Source of the DNA: Acidobacteriota bacterium | GTDB lineage: Bacteria; Acidobacteriota; UBA6911 | Assembly (NCBI GenBank): GCA_012729555.1 | Contig: JAAYCX010000090.1 | Coordinates: 104,606-168,605, forward strand | Length of the DNA stretch: 64,000 bases | Direction of reading: 5' to 3' | In this document: piece by piece, positions 8,338 to 17,665 of the stretch | Layout of the letters: every line of letters starts with the position of its first letter | Position numbering within the stretch: the first letter of the stretch is position 1 | The notes under the pieces: generated by a model | The model's input: the letters and a program-made list of their open reading frames with translations, nothing else | Told to the model about the DNA's origin: nothing | Databases searched by the model: none | Translations under genes and position numbers: made by a program

Positions 8338-8361
8338 AGCCCGGCCGGGCGCGCCCACCAC

Positions 8362-8389
8362 AAAAAAGGGCGGCCGGTGACGGCCGCCC
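8362..8389 (-). terminator. Intrinsic terminator of the coiled-coil gene
   Basis: On the minus strand GGGCGGCCG, a 4-base loop, CGGCCGCCC and then TTTTTT. The stem is 9 perfect base pairs (8368-8376 with 8381-8389). It lies 40 bases after the stop of the minus-strand gene at 8430. On the plus strand the same stem is followed only by TTCTCC, so it would be weak for the radical SAM gene. Confidence 0.8.
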
Positions 8390-8429
8390 TTCTCCATTTC
8401 GTTTTTCCCCGCGCTGATGAAGCCCGGTC

Positions 8430-9332
8430 CTACCTGGGCCGCTCCGCGGAGATGACCTTGTCCTTGGGGATGCTCAAATACCCCCCCACCTTGTTCTTCT
8501 GCACCCAGTTGATCACCACTTCGTAGCGGATCCGGTTCTTGCCCACCAAAAACTGGATTGGCTCGTTGATGAGTCGGTCCTTCTTCTCCAGCTGATTGTC
8601 GTCCACGTAGATCTTCAGGTTGAACTTCCCCTTCTTGTGGTCGGTACGGGTCAGCTGAATCCGGATGTCCTCCACCTTGACCGGGTTCTTCTTGTCGGGG
8701 AGAGTGAACTCGAAGAAATCGCGCTCCCCTTTCAAGCGGAGCTGGGCCAGTTCGCTCGAATTCTTCGCCACGGCGGCGCTCAGGCTGTCCTTCACATCCA
8801 CCAGCTGCCGCCGGGTCCCCTCCAGGTCCCTGCGGGTGCTCTCCAGGTCGGTGCGGACGCTCACGACCTCGGTCTTGACCCCGCCGACCTCGGTGCTGAC
8901 CTGGCCTATTCTGCTCTCGGCCTCGCTCTTGACCGCCTGCACCTGGGCCTCCACGTGCGAGGCATCGGCCTTGGTGGAAAGCGCCTGGGCCAGTTCCTGT
9001 TTCGTCTTCTTCCCCTCGGCCTGGATCTGGGCCGTCGTTTTCTTGAAGGTTTCCTCGGCGCTCCCCACGGCCTCTTCCAGGTTGGACTTCAAATCGGACA
9101 CCTGGCTGGCCAGGGCCGCTTCCGTCACCTTGTTGCGGGTCTCCAGTTCGGCTATTCGGGCTCCGAGCTGATCCAACTCGGCCTGCTGCGCCCTCCGGTA
9201 GCGGGAGTGGGAGTAGAAAAGGTAAATCACCAGCTAAAGCAGAATCAGGATAAGCGCAAGCTTCACGGCTTCCGGAACCAGCCCCTTTTCCTGGGGCGCC
9301 GGTTTTTGCAGATCTGGGTTCAGGGAACTCAT
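8430..9332 (-). pseudogene. Membrane-anchored coiled-coil protein interrupted by an in-frame TAG
   Basis: The best start is the ATG at 9332, preceded by a perfect AGGAGG. From it the frame reads MSSLNPDLQK, then a hydrophobic stretch VKLALILILL, then TAG (9236-9234, codon 33), and continues directly with LVIYLFYSHSRYRR. The stop therefore splits one transmembrane anchor. The frame after it is intact for about 267 residues: a long coiled coil (about 50-170, repeated VKTEV, LESTRRDLEGTRRQL heptads) and a C-terminal beta-rich domain (FFEFTLPDKKNPVKVEDIRI). Internal GTG 9230 could restart translation but lacks a good site. Either a recent nonsense mutation, readthrough or a sequence error. Function unknown. 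Confidence 0.65.
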
Positions 9333-9434
9333 CACACCTCCTGGTGCATGAAAAGGCGGCACACGCGGCCGCCCATAACCGCCCCAATAATACGGCCGGC
9401 CGATCGAAAGTGCAATAAGGCGCAGGGGCGGAGG

Positions 9435-10772
9435 CTACGGCGCGGCCTCATCCGGCACCTCGGGCTCCCCCCCGAGGGGCCGCCGGGCACGGGTCACGAA
9501 GTAGCCGATGAGGGCGGCCAGGATGCTCGAACCGACCCAGAGGTTCAGCGTCGGGGAGCTCTTGAAGCCGAAATAGAGCATCACCCCGGAAAAGGCGAGA
9601 TAGATGAGGGCGGCCGCCAGGGCGGCGGTCTGCGGCCGGGAAAATTCCCTGCGGCGGAACCGGACCCAGAAGAGGGAGAAGATCGTCAGCGCCGAAAACA
9701 GGGTGAGGATGGCTCCCACGTTGCTGAGCACCTCACCGAGCTGGTAGGCCAGGACCAGGAAAAGGGCTATGCCCCCCTGCAGCATCACCGCCCCCACCGG
9801 GGGGCGCCCCTCCTTCCCCTTGAGGACCGCGGGGAGAAACCCGTCCCGGGCCATGGCGGCATAAACGCGGGGTCCGAGAAACGTCATCGCGCTGACGGCC
9901 GAGATGAAGGCGATGATCGCCAGCACCGACATGCAGGCGGCGCCGAAGTCGCCCACCACGTCGCGCATGATCAGGTGGCCGAGGGTGATCCGGGCGGTTT
10001 CGTAGTCGTTCACCACCCGGAACTGCTCGGGGGTGAGGTTGGCCACGAACACCCAGTTCACGAACAGGTAGAGGACGCCGACGATGGAGCACCCCAGGAT
10101 CAGGGCCCGGGGGACGTCGCGCCGGGGGTTGCGGAATTCGGAAGCGGCGTAGACCGCCGCGTTCCAGCCGCTGAAGGCGAAGGCGATGAAGAAGAGGTTC
10201 TGCATGAAAGCCCCCAGCGGGAAGCCTTCCGAGGGGCTCGTGGGCTGCCAGGTGGGCCAGGCGTTGTTCCCGCCCGCGAGGCCGACGGAGATAAAGCCGA
10301 CCACGAGGACGATCTTGAGCGCCACCAGGGCGTTCTGCGCCGTAACCGAGAAGCGCAGGCCGACGGCGTGCACCGCCGTCATCAGCACGATCAGCCCGAC
10401 GGCGAACAACGTGGGGTTCACCCAGTCGCCGAGCGTATGCGCGAAGGCGCCCGCGGCGATGGCGTCGATGGCGATCGGCGCGGAAAATCCCAGCAGGAGG
10501 GAGGCCCACCCGGCCAGGTACCCGAGCGCCGGGTGCACGAGGGTGGACAGGAACCGGTACTCCCCACCCGACCGGGGAACGATCCGGGCGATCCCGGCGT
10601 AGGCCCGCGCCCCGCACAGGGCCAGCAGCGCGCCGATCACCCAGGCCAGCAGGATCTGCCCCGGGGTGAGGTCCTGGGCCATATAGCCCGTGCTCAAGAA
10701 AACCCCCGCGCCGATCATGTTGGCGATGACCATCCCGATTCCCGAATACAGCCCCAAGCGATGATCCTTCAT
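9435..10772 (-). CDS. APC-superfamily amino acid permease
   Basis: A 445-residue integral membrane protein with about 12 hydrophobic segments. The N terminus carries the family signature around the first helix (GMVIANMIGAGVFLSTGYMA), and the IAFAFSGWNAAVYAASE region fits the TM6 substrate site. The length is typical of APC transporters, which exchange or symport amino acids or polyamines across the cytoplasmic membrane. Substrate cannot be assigned. It is a single gene with no obvious operon partner; the next gene is on the opposite strand. Confidence 0.88.
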   Translation of the reverse strand: MKDHRLGLYSGIGMVIANMIGAGVFLSTGYMAQDLTPGQILLAWVIGALLALCGARAYAGIARIVPRSGGEYRFLSTLVHPALGYLAGWASLLLGFSAPIAIDAIAAGAFAHTLGDWVNPTLFAVGLIVLMTAVHAVGLRFSVTAQNALVALKIVLVVGFISVGLAGGNNAWPTWQPTSPSEGFPLGAFMQNLFFIAFAFSGWNAAVYAASEFRNPRRDVPRALILGCSIVGVLYLFVNWVFVANLTPEQFRVVNDYETARITLGHLIMRDVVGDFGAACMSVLAIIAFISAVSAMTFLGPRVYAAMARDGFLPAVLKGKEGRPPVGAVMLQGGIALFLVLAYQLGEVLSNVGAILTLFSALTIFSLFWVRFRRREFSRPQTAALAAALIYLAFSGVMLYFGFKSSPTLNLWVGSSILAALIGYFVTRARRPLGGEPEVPDEAAP

Positions 10773-10989
10773 TCACCCCCACCCTTCGTCGCCGTCTCAG
10801 TTCTTCGCTGTCAGTCTTCGTCGTTCTTCGTCAACGTTGTGCAATACGCCCCCGCCGGAGTCCTGTTTCAACTCCCGCCGGACGGGGACCCATCATGCCC
10901 CGCGGAGCGGCCCGGTACAAGCGCTTTTCCCCGCCCGCCGGCCCGGAGTTTTTCTTGATGCCGGGCCGCGCACACGTTACCTTGAGGAT

Positions 10990-11730
10990 ATGATGAAACT
11001 CATGGCCATAACGGCTCACCCGGATGACGAAGCCGGCGCTTTCGGGGGGGCGCTTCTCCATTACCACGCGCGCGGGGTGGAAACCTCCGTGATCTGTCTC
11101 ACTCCGGGGCAGGCGGCCACCCACCGGGGGGCGGCCCGTTCCGACGCCGAGCTCGCCCGGCTCCGGCGCGCCGAGTTCGCCGCCTCCTGCCGCATCCTCC
11201 AGGTCACCCACGGGGAGGTTCTCGATTACGCGGACGCGGGGCTGGTTCGCGCGGACCTCCACGCCGTGGTCGGAGACCTGACCGAACGGATCCGCAGGAT
11301 CCGGCCCCACGTCCTCCTGACCATGGGGCCGGAAGGGGCGGTGACGGGACATCTCGACCACTCCATGGCCTCGCTGTTCGCGACCCTGGCCTTTCACTGG
11401 GCGGGCCGGAACGACCGCTATCCGGAGCAGCTGGCGGCGGGGCTCGAGCCCCACCGGACACGGAAGCTCTATTACTCGACGGCCGCGTTCACCCTCCCCG
11501 ACCGGCCCCCCGTCTCCCCTCCCCCCTGCTCGGCCACGCTGGCGATCGGCCCCTGGGTCGAGGAAAAGATCGCGGCCTTCCGGGCCCACACCACCCAGGC
11601 CCCGCTCGGGGAGCCGTTCGCCCGGGCCATGCGCCGGTTCGGGGACAAGGAACTGTACCACCTGGCCGCGGTCTCCGAACCATCGGTCGCGGAAGCCGAA
11701 TCGGACCTCTTCGAAGGGATCGAGGAATAG
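10990..11730 (+). CDS. PIG-L family deacetylase
   Basis: 246 residues. AHPDDEAGAFGG near the N terminus is the zinc-binding AHPDDE motif, and GHLDHSMAS supplies the later histidines (HxxH type). Bacterial members deacetylate N-acetylglucosamine conjugates (MshB, BshB) or other small molecules. Adjacent ATGs at 10990 and 10993 are possible; GAGG at 10984 is better spaced for 10993. TTGATG-N17-TACCTT (10955-10983) ends 6 bases before 10990, so the message may be leaderless or nearly so. No pathway partner is adjacent. Confidence 0.88.
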   Translation: MMKLMAITAHPDDEAGAFGGALLHYHARGVETSVICLTPGQAATHRGAARSDAELARLRRAEFAASCRILQVTHGEVLDYADAGLVRADLHAVVGDLTERIRRIRPHVLLTMGPEGAVTGHLDHSMASLFATLAFHWAGRNDRYPEQLAAGLEPHRTRKLYYSTAAFTLPDRPPVSPPPCSATLAIGPWVEEKIAAFRAHTTQAPLGEPFARAMRRFGDKELYHLAAVSEPSVAEAESDLFEGIEE

Positions 11731-11767
11731 GACGCGCGGCCGGGAGGCCTCAACCGCAAGGTTCCGA

Positions 11768-11797
11768 TTGACATATCCGGATTGAACTCAGTAGTAT
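11768..11797 (+). promoter_or_regulatory. Promoter of cold-shock gene 1
   Basis: Consensus -35 TTGACA (11768-11773), 18 bases, -10 TAGTAT (11792-11797). Transcription should start near 11804, about 100 bases before the start codon and just upstream of the hairpin at 11822. Confidence 0.7.
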
Positions 11798-11821
11798 AGG
11801 GGGCATCCGGATCGGGTGGCG

Positions 11822-11847
11822 GCCGCCAGACGGTGTGGCGGCTTTTT
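11822..11847 (+). terminator. Leader terminator/attenuator upstream of cold-shock gene 1
   Basis: GCCGCCA (11822-11828) pairs perfectly with TGGCGGC (11836-11842), followed directly by TTTTT (11843-11847): an intrinsic terminator between promoter and coding sequence. Competing pairings exist. TGGCGGCCGCCA (11817-11828) is a perfect palindrome using the same left arm, and GGCCGC (11821-11826) can pair with GCGGCC (11853-11858). This suggests terminator/antiterminator switching. Confidence 0.6.
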
Positions 11848-11902
11848 CATTTGCGGCCATGACCGGTCAGGGAAACATGCCTAACGACAGGAGCGGGTTC
11901 CC

Positions 11903-12115
11903 ATGGAAAAAGAGACTGGGAAAGTGAAGTGGTTCAATAACGCCAAAGGCTACGGCTTCATCGAGAGAAACAGCGGCGGGGACGTCTTCGTGCACCACAC
12001 CGCCATCCAGATGGACGGGTTCCGGACCCTCTCGGAGGGGGAGGCCGTGAGTTTCTCGGTGACGGAGGGCCCGAAGGGGCTGCAGGCGGAAAACGTCACC
12101 AAACCCGAAGAATAG
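11903..12115 (+). CDS. Cold-shock domain protein 1 (CspA family)
   Basis: A 70-residue single cold-shock domain. It has the RNP1-type KGYGFIER and RNP2-type DVFVHHTAI motifs after [11 protein letters not shown]. Family members bind single-stranded RNA and melt secondary structure, and some act as transcription antiterminators. AGGAG at 11889-11893 sets the start. The gene has its own promoter and a terminator-like leader hairpin. It is a paralogue of the protein at 28582-28785, which is more AT-rich at the DNA level. Confidence 0.96.
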   Translation: MEKETGKVKWFNNAKGYGFIERNSGGDVFVHHTAIQMDGFRTLSEGEAVSFSVTEGPKGLQAENVTKPEE

Positions 12116-12173
12116 CCGCCCGCCCGCCGGCGCATGGTTTTTCCCGGCCCTGCCGGCGCCGCCGGGAACGGGG

Positions 12174-13178
12174 CTACAGGTTCGCGCGGATATAACGGCA
12201 CATCACCAGGCCGAGCACTATGTTGAAGGGAAAGACGCCCGAGGTGTAGTGCCCACAGCGCAACCCGAAGGTGGAATGTTCGAGCCCCAGCCGGCGGTAT
12301 TCCCCGAGGACGATCTCGGACAGCTCGGGAAGGAACGTGCAGTCGTACAGCGCGTGCACGAGCAGGGAGCGCTTCCCGGACCCCCGGAGTTTCGGGAAAT
12401 AGGCCATGGGGCTGATGGGCATCCAGATCTCTCTCAGCTCTTCCAGGCTGACGTGTCCCCGGAGCCCCGCCAGGACGTGGCGGGTGGAGATCCCTTTCCA
12501 TACGACATCGGCGAACCAGGGGGAGACGTGGTTCTGGACCGCCACCCCGATCCTCGGGTCGTGCGCGGCCGTGATCAGGGCGGTGCAGGACCCCAGGCTC
12601 GTCCCCAGGATCGCGAACCGGCTGTACCCCTGCCGCTCGAGCCAGTCGATGGCGGCGCGGCAGTCCATGACCGCCTGCCTCGTGGCCTCGAGCGTCCGCC
12701 CCAGGTTCGGCGAAAGGGCGTAATCCGCCCGCTCCAGCTCCTCGGGCATCCTCAGGTCGTGGTAAGGCTGGCTCAGGCGCAGCGCCGACAGCCCGAAGGC
12801 GTTGAGCAGCCGGCAGAGCGACAGGTGCCCGCCGGCGTCGGCGTTCCACTGCGGGAGCACCAGCACCACCCGCCCGCGCGAGTCGGCCGGGAAAAACCGC
12901 CCGTGCACGGTGTTGTTCCGCTCGTAGCGGGTTGCGAGCGGGCTCGTGAACGCCAGGCTGCGCCCGTCCAGGACGTAATCGCGCACCGGGGCGTAGGCGT
13001 GGTAGCGGTCGCTCTCCTCGACCGCCCGCCGCGCGTACTCCAGCAGGAACTCCCTGGGGTCGCCGGCCTCGGGCGCGCCCGGTAGGAATTCCAGCCCCCA
13101 CTCGAACTCCCGCACCTTCCGGTTGGTGTCGCGCCGGGAGAGCTTCAGTTCCCACGCGTGAAAGATCCTGGACAGCAC
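12174..13178 (-). CDS. Alpha/beta hydrolase-fold protein
   Basis: 334 residues from a GTG start (13178) behind GGAGGGGAAGG. The nucleophile elbow FAILGTSLGS (GxSxG) follows a helix of the DWLERQG type, and the central beta strand VVLVLPQWNADAGG provides an oxyanion-hole region. RCGHYTSGVF near the C terminus holds the likely catalytic His. It recalls the ABHD18 (DUF2048) group, but that is uncertain. No signal peptide. Substrate unknown. It converges with the cold-shock gene and has a probable promoter at 13213-13242. Confidence 0.75.
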   Translation of the reverse strand: MLSRIFHAWELKLSRRDTNRKVREFEWGLEFLPGAPEAGDPREFLLEYARRAVEESDRYHAYAPVRDYVLDGRSLAFTSPLATRYERNNTVHGRFFPADSRGRVVLVLPQWNADAGGHLSLCRLLNAFGLSALRLSQPYHDLRMPEELERADYALSPNLGRTLEATRQAVMDCRAAIDWLERQGYSRFAILGTSLGSCTALITAAHDPRIGVAVQNHVSPWFADVVWKGISTRHVLAGLRGHVSLEELREIWMPISPMAYFPKLRGSGKRSLLVHALYDCTFLPELSEIVLGEYRRLGLEHSTFGLRCGHYTSGVFPFNIVLGLVMCRYIRANL

Positions 13179-13212
13179 TGCCTTCCCCTCCGATCGAGGC
13201 CCAAAAGGATGT

Positions 13213-13242
13213 ACTTTAGCAAACCGGCGGATCGTCGGACAA
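13213..13242 (-). promoter_or_regulatory. Possible promoter of the alpha/beta hydrolase gene
   Basis: Minus strand TTGTCC (13242-13237), 18 bases, TAAAGT (13218-13213), 34 bases before the GTG start. Confidence 0.4.
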
Positions 13243-13255
13243 CGGGGGAATGGCC

Positions 13256-14281
13256 TTACTCGGGTTCCCGGAAGGCGCCGGAGGAGAGGCGGGGGTTCTG
13301 CGGCATGCGGGGAAGATGGTAGTAGCCTTTCCGGTAGACCACCCGGGCCGCGGGCCTGAGGCACTCGACGGCGATCCGGTGGTAGGAGTCGGGCTCCAGC
13401 GCCTGGTTGGAAACGTAGGTCAGGAAGTAGCGGCTCTTCATCTCACGGGCCACATCGGCGTAGATGCCCAGGATCTGGTCGTAGTCGGTCGGAAAGAAGC
13501 TGCGCCCCCCGGTCTCCCCGGCCAGCCGGGTCATCGCCTCCTCCCGTTTCCGGAAAAACTCCTCGATATAGTCCTCGTCATCCCCGAACAGCCTCCGGTA
13601 GATGTCGTTGAGGATCACCACCCGCCGTTCGCGCCGGGCGTCGCTGGCGACGATGGCCGTCTTCGAGACCACGTACAGGGACGCCTGGGATTTGGCGATC
13701 GCGCGCTCCGCCTCCTCCAGCCCCACCCGGCTCTGGTTGTCCAGGCAGTCGGTGAAGAGGACGATGGCCTTGCGCCCGTCGATGTTCTTGAGCTGTTCGG
13801 CCGCGGCCAGGTACATGGCGTCGTAGAGCGCCGTGCGCACCCCCGCGCGCAGCTTCCCCAGCGCCTTGTCCAGTTTTTTCCGGCTGTCGGTCCAGTCCAG
13901 GATCCGGGTCACCTCGTCGTCGAACGAGATCACCGAAAACCGGTCCCCCGCGTCGAGCCCCCGGACGAACTCGGTCGCCGCCGCCCGGATCCTTTTCAGT
14001 TCGTTCCGGCTGCTCGGGCTGGTGTCGAGCAGAAGCACCACCGATACCGGGTAGGTATCCAGGCCGAAGCTCCGGATCTCCTGCGGCGCCCGGTCCTCCC
14101 ACAGGCGGAAGTCCTCCGCCCCGAGGCCCTCCATCATCCTGCCTTCGACATCGAAGACGCTGATCGGGACCTTCACCAGGTTGACGGAGGCCGAAAAGGT
14201 CGGGGGCGGGTCCTGGGCCGGCCCCGTCCTCGGGGCGAGCAGGGGTACAAACATGAGAAGGACAAGCGCTCGGAGTACCAT
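13256..14281 (-). CDS. Secreted VWA-domain protein, Acidobacterial type
   Basis: 341 residues. A signal peptide (MVLRALVLLMFVPLLAPRTG) is followed by a short beta domain (SASVNLVKVPISVFDVEGR) and a von Willebrand A domain whose MIDAS begins VSVVLLLDTSPSSRNEL (DxSxS). This architecture, an FSVSV/VNLV-like lead-in followed by VWA, is the VWFA-related family found mainly in Acidobacteria. The domains usually mediate metal-dependent protein contacts in the periplasm or at the surface. The ATG at 14281 is chosen because the signal peptide starts there and CAGGTG precedes it. TACAAT lies 7 bases upstream, so the leader may be absent. Confidence 0.85.
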   Translation of the reverse strand: MVLRALVLLMFVPLLAPRTGPAQDPPPTFSASVNLVKVPISVFDVEGRMMEGLGAEDFRLWEDRAPQEIRSFGLDTYPVSVVLLLDTSPSSRNELKRIRAAATEFVRGLDAGDRFSVISFDDEVTRILDWTDSRKKLDKALGKLRAGVRTALYDAMYLAAAEQLKNIDGRKAIVLFTDCLDNQSRVGLEEAERAIAKSQASLYVVSKTAIVASDARRERRVVILNDIYRRLFGDDEDYIEEFFRKREEAMTRLAGETGGRSFFPTDYDQILGIYADVAREMKSRYFLTYVSNQALEPDSYHRIAVECLRPAARVVYRKGYYHLPRMPQNPRLSSGAFREPE

Positions 14282-14347
14282 CACCTGAATTGTAGCAGGG
14301 TTCGGGACCGAAGGCACCGGGGAGGGTCCCGGATTCCCCGCCCGCCG

Positions 14348-15898
14348 TCAGATCGGCTTGGTCAGCGGCAGCTCGAAAGCGTCCCAGGCGCGACGCTCCT
14401 CCTCGCGCGCGGCGGCCGTCATCCGGCACTCGCGGTCGAGTACCATCGTCGCGCGGGAGGGGGCGTAAGGCGCCCATCCGCCCAGCGAATCGCAGGAGGG
14501 GTCCCCGGTGCGGGCGAACGAGGTCCAGGCGTCCTGGATCTTCCGGGAGAGCGCTTCGACATCGGGGCCGGAGCCGCAGAAGGAGGGGTCGCAGTTGCCG
14601 AACACGAACCCGATCTCCAGGGCGTGGCAGCTGCCGAGCGCCCCCTTGACGGCCGGGGACTCCCAGCTGAAGAGGTAGTTGTAGGCCGGCCGCCCGTGGA
14701 GCCCCTGCGCCTCCAGCAGCCTCAAAACGGGGATGCGGAACATGAAGTCGGACTGGATCGCCGTGAGGATGTCGGCGGGGCCGGCGGCTTCCCCCCGCCC
14801 CTGCCGCCCCCCCCGGTAAGCCTCGACCACGCCGTCGATGTGGGCCTCGGGGATCAGGTCCCGGAGCCTTGAGAGCATGAGGCCCTCGTCCATGCGGCGA
14901 AAGGCCGGGTCCATGAAGTTGAAGAGCTTGAATTCGTCCCGGTTGGTGCCGGCCAGGGTCCGGATCCCCGCCGCGGATCCCCTTTTGATCGCCTCGAGCG
15001 GGATGTCGGGCATCGCTTCCCCGTCCACCACGGGCTGGAAGGGGGTCAGCCGGTTGTCCCGCCGGCGCATGATGAGGGCCAGCTGCTGCTGGGCGTCGAG
15101 GATCCGTTCGGCCGGCAGCGCCAGCAGGGCGTCCGGGCCGGGCTTCGCCAGGCCCAGGATCCCCAAAAACTCCGTCGCCGCGGCGACCCCGTCCTCGAGG
15201 GTCCCGACGGTGTTGGCGCCGCCGCTTTCCAGGATGGCCTTCCCGAACCGCCCGCGGGCCGCCGGCATTCCCATCAGGTCGCCGATGCTCATCGCGCCGG
15301 CCGACTCGCCGAACACCGTGACGTTGGCGGGGTCACCGCCGAAGGCGGCGATGTTGTCCCGCACCCAGTCCAGGGCGGCGACCTGGTCGAGCAGCCCCTC
15401 GCAGCCGGTGGCCGGGATCCGTCCCCCCGTGATCTCCCGGAGGTTCATGAAGCCGAAGGCGCCCAGGCGGTAGTTGAGCGTCACCAGCACCACGTCGCCG
15501 CGCGGGACCAGGGTGTTGTCCCGGTACATCTTCTCGGAGCCCGAGCCGATGATGAAGGCCCCGCCATGGATCCAGACCATGACCGGGCGCGCCGCGTCGT
15601 CCAGGCCCGGCGTCCAGACGTTGAGATAGAGGCAGTCCTCGTCCTGCGGCTCCGCGGCCGCGAGGGCGGCCATCACGTCCGACCCGGGAAGCGGGTTCTG
15701 CGGGGAGACCGGGCCGAACGCCTTCGCGCTCCGGACCCCTGTCCACGGCTCCGCCGGAACGGGCGCCCGCCACCGCAGACGGCCGGTCGGGGGGGCCGCG
15801 TAGGGGATCCCGCGGAAGACGAACTGTCCCTTCTCGAAACTCCCCTCCAGGCGTCCCTGCCGGGTTTGGGCGACGACGGGCTTCCCGCTCTGACTCAT
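14348..15898 (-). CDS. Type B carboxylesterase
   Basis: 516 residues of the carboxylesterase/lipase family. The oxyanion-hole sequence is VMVWIHGGAFIIG, the nucleophile is in VTVFGESAGAMS, an EDCLYLNVWTP motif is present, and the catalytic His lies in GSCHALEIGFVFGN. It hydrolyses carboxylic esters; no signal peptide is visible, so it is probably cytoplasmic. It lies 31 bases after the fumarase gene on the same strand with AAAGGAG before its ATG, so it is probably cotranscribed from the promoter at 17606-17634. Confidence 0.92.
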   Translation of the reverse strand: MSQSGKPVVAQTRQGRLEGSFEKGQFVFRGIPYAAPPTGRLRWRAPVPAEPWTGVRSAKAFGPVSPQNPLPGSDVMAALAAAEPQDEDCLYLNVWTPGLDDAARPVMVWIHGGAFIIGSGSEKMYRDNTLVPRGDVVLVTLNYRLGAFGFMNLREITGGRIPATGCEGLLDQVAALDWVRDNIAAFGGDPANVTVFGESAGAMSIGDLMGMPAARGRFGKAILESGGANTVGTLEDGVAAATEFLGILGLAKPGPDALLALPAERILDAQQQLALIMRRRDNRLTPFQPVVDGEAMPDIPLEAIKRGSAAGIRTLAGTNRDEFKLFNFMDPAFRRMDEGLMLSRLRDLIPEAHIDGVVEAYRGGRQGRGEAAGPADILTAIQSDFMFRIPVLRLLEAQGLHGRPAYNYLFSWESPAVKGALGSCHALEIGFVFGNCDPSFCGSGPDVEALSRKIQDAWTSFARTGDPSCDSLGGWAPYAPSRATMVLDRECRMTAAAREEERRAWDAFELPLTKPI

Positions 15899-15929
15899 GG
15901 CGCTCCTTTGCGGTCCGGCTGCGGGCCGG

Positions 15930-17543
15930 TTACATCAGGGACTTGAAAAAGTCGTTCCCCTTGTCGTCCACCAGGATGAAGGCGGGGAAATCCACCACCT
16001 CGATCCTCCAGACCGCCTCCATCCCCAGCTCGGGGTAGTCGAGGCATTCGACCTTCCGGATGTTCTCCTCGGCCAGCAGGGCCGCCGGCCCGCCGATGGA
16101 GCCGAGATAGAAGCCGCCGTATTTTTTGCAGGCGTCGGTCACCTGCTGCGACCGGTTCCCCTTGGCGATCATGACGAGCGACCCGCCGTTCTGTTGCAGC
16201 AGCTCCACGTAGGAGTCCATCCGTCCCGCGGTGGTGGGGCCGAAGGAGCCGGAGGGCTTTCCCGGGGGGGTCTTGGCCGGGCCGGCGTAGTAGATCGGGT
16301 GGTTCTTCAGGTACTCCGGCAGCGGCTTGCCGGCGTCGAGCAGCTCCTTGAACTTGGCGTGGGCGATGTCGCGCCCGACGATGATGGTCCCGTCGAGCGA
16401 AAGTTGGGTGGCCACCGGGTGCTTCGACAGCTCCGCGCGGATTTTCTCCATCGGCTGGTCGAGGTCGATCCTGACGACGCCGTGGGTGTGGCGGCCGCGG
16501 TAGCGGTCGGGGATCAGCCGGCCCGGGTTGCGGTCGAGCTCCTCCAACCAGACCCCGTCGCGGTCGATCCTGGCCCTGATGTTGCGGTCGGCCGAGCAGG
16601 AGACCCCCATGCCGACGGGGCAGGAGGCGCCGTGGCGCGGCAGGCGGATGACCCTCACGTCGTGGGCGAAGTATTTCCCCCCGAACTGGGCCCCGATCCC
16701 GCACCGTTCGGCCGCGCGCTGGAGCTTCGCTTCCATCTCCAGGTCGCGGAAGGCCCTCCCCCCCTCGCTGCCCGTGGCGGGGAGCGTGTCCAGGTAGCCG
16801 GCCGAGGCCAGTTTGACCGTCTTGAGGGTGCTCTCGGCGCTGGTGCCGCCGACGACGAAGGCCAGGTGGTAGGGGGGACACGCGGCGGTGCCGAGGGTCT
16901 TCATCTTCGCGGTCAGGAACTTCTCGAGGCTGTCCGGGTTGAGCAGCGCCTTGGTCTCCTGGAACAGGTAGGTCTTGTTGGCGCTCCCCCCCCCCTTGGT
17001 AATGACGAGGAAGCGGTACTCCTCCCCTTCGTCGGCGTAGAGATCGATCTGTGCCGGCAGGTTGTTGCCGCTGTTGACCTCCCGGTACATGTCCAGGGGG
17101 ATCGTCTGGCTGTAGCGGAGGTTTTCCTCCGTGTAGGTCTTGTAGACCCCCCGGGAAAGGTATTCGGCGTCGTTGCAGCCGGTCCACACCCTCTGCCCCT
17201 TCTTCCCGATGATGATGGCCGTCCCCGTGTCCTGGCAGAAGGGGAGCTCGAAATGGGCCGACACCTCGGCGTTTCGGAGCATGGCGACGGCAACGCCGCG
17301 GTCGTTGGGGGAAGCTTCGGGATCGGCGAGGATTCTGGCCACCTGCTCGTTGTGCGCCGCCCGGAGCAGGAAGGAGACGTCGCGCACCGCCTCGGCCGCC
17401 AGCAGGGTGAGAGCCTCCGGTTCCACCTTGAGGACCTCCTCGCCCTCGAAACGCGCGACGCTGACGTGGTCCTTCGTGAGCAACCGGTAGCGCGTATCGT
17501 CCGGCCCGAGTGGAAAGGGTTCCTGGTATGTAAACTCCGTCAT
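15930..17543 (-). CDS. fumA: Class I (Fe-S) fumarate hydratase
   Basis: 537 residues, the single-chain FumA/FumB type containing both alpha and beta regions. It interconverts fumarate and malate. Conserved features include the cluster cysteines in [30 protein letters not shown] and [20 protein letters not shown], plus the C-terminal beta region ([19 protein letters not shown]). The [4Fe-4S] cluster is oxygen-labile, which fits anaerobic metabolism. The MTEF start at 17543 follows GGGGGAAG; an ATG five codons upstream (17558) is the alternative. A strong promoter lies at 17606-17634. Confidence 0.95.
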   Translation of the reverse strand: MTEFTYQEPFPLGPDDTRYRLLTKDHVSVARFEGEEVLKVEPEALTLLAAEAVRDVSFLLRAAHNEQVARILADPEASPNDRGVAVAMLRNAEVSAHFELPFCQDTGTAIIIGKKGQRVWTGCNDAEYLSRGVYKTYTEENLRYSQTIPLDMYREVNSGNNLPAQIDLYADEGEEYRFLVITKGGGSANKTYLFQETKALLNPDSLEKFLTAKMKTLGTAACPPYHLAFVVGGTSAESTLKTVKLASAGYLDTLPATGSEGGRAFRDLEMEAKLQRAAERCGIGAQFGGKYFAHDVRVIRLPRHGASCPVGMGVSCSADRNIRARIDRDGVWLEELDRNPGRLIPDRYRGRHTHGVVRIDLDQPMEKIRAELSKHPVATQLSLDGTIIVGRDIAHAKFKELLDAGKPLPEYLKNHPIYYAGPAKTPPGKPSGSFGPTTAGRMDSYVELLQQNGGSLVMIAKGNRSQQVTDACKKYGGFYLGSIGGPAALLAEENIRKVECLDYPELGMEAVWRIEVVDFPAFILVDDKGNDFFKSLM

Positions 17544-17605
17544 CTCTGCTTCCCCCATGAAAAAAGGCTTACGCTCCCGCCCACCCGGCGGGGCCGCCGG
17601 CAGCC

Positions 17606-17634
17606 ATTATAGAGAACCGCGCGCGTTCTGCCAA
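17606..17634 (-). promoter_or_regulatory. Promoter of fumarase-carboxylesterase operon with palindromic spacer
   Basis: Minus strand TTGGCA (17634-17629), 17 bases, TATAAT (17611-17606). The spacer is almost wholly an inverted repeat: AGAAC (17613-17617), 7 bases, GTTCT (17625-17629). A regulator bound there would block RNA polymerase. Confidence 0.7.
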
Positions 17635-17665
17635 CGGCGGGAAGGGCGGCAGCGGGCGGCGTGGG

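Noticed and set aside
6334..9387. Long minus-strand open frame across the radical SAM gene
   Set aside because: A shadow of the plus-strand gene; no recognisable domain and no ribosome binding site.
10788..10835. Short TTCTTCGTC-like repeats upstream of PIG-L
   Set aside because: Few imperfect units without regular period; probably chance in a short intergenic stretch.
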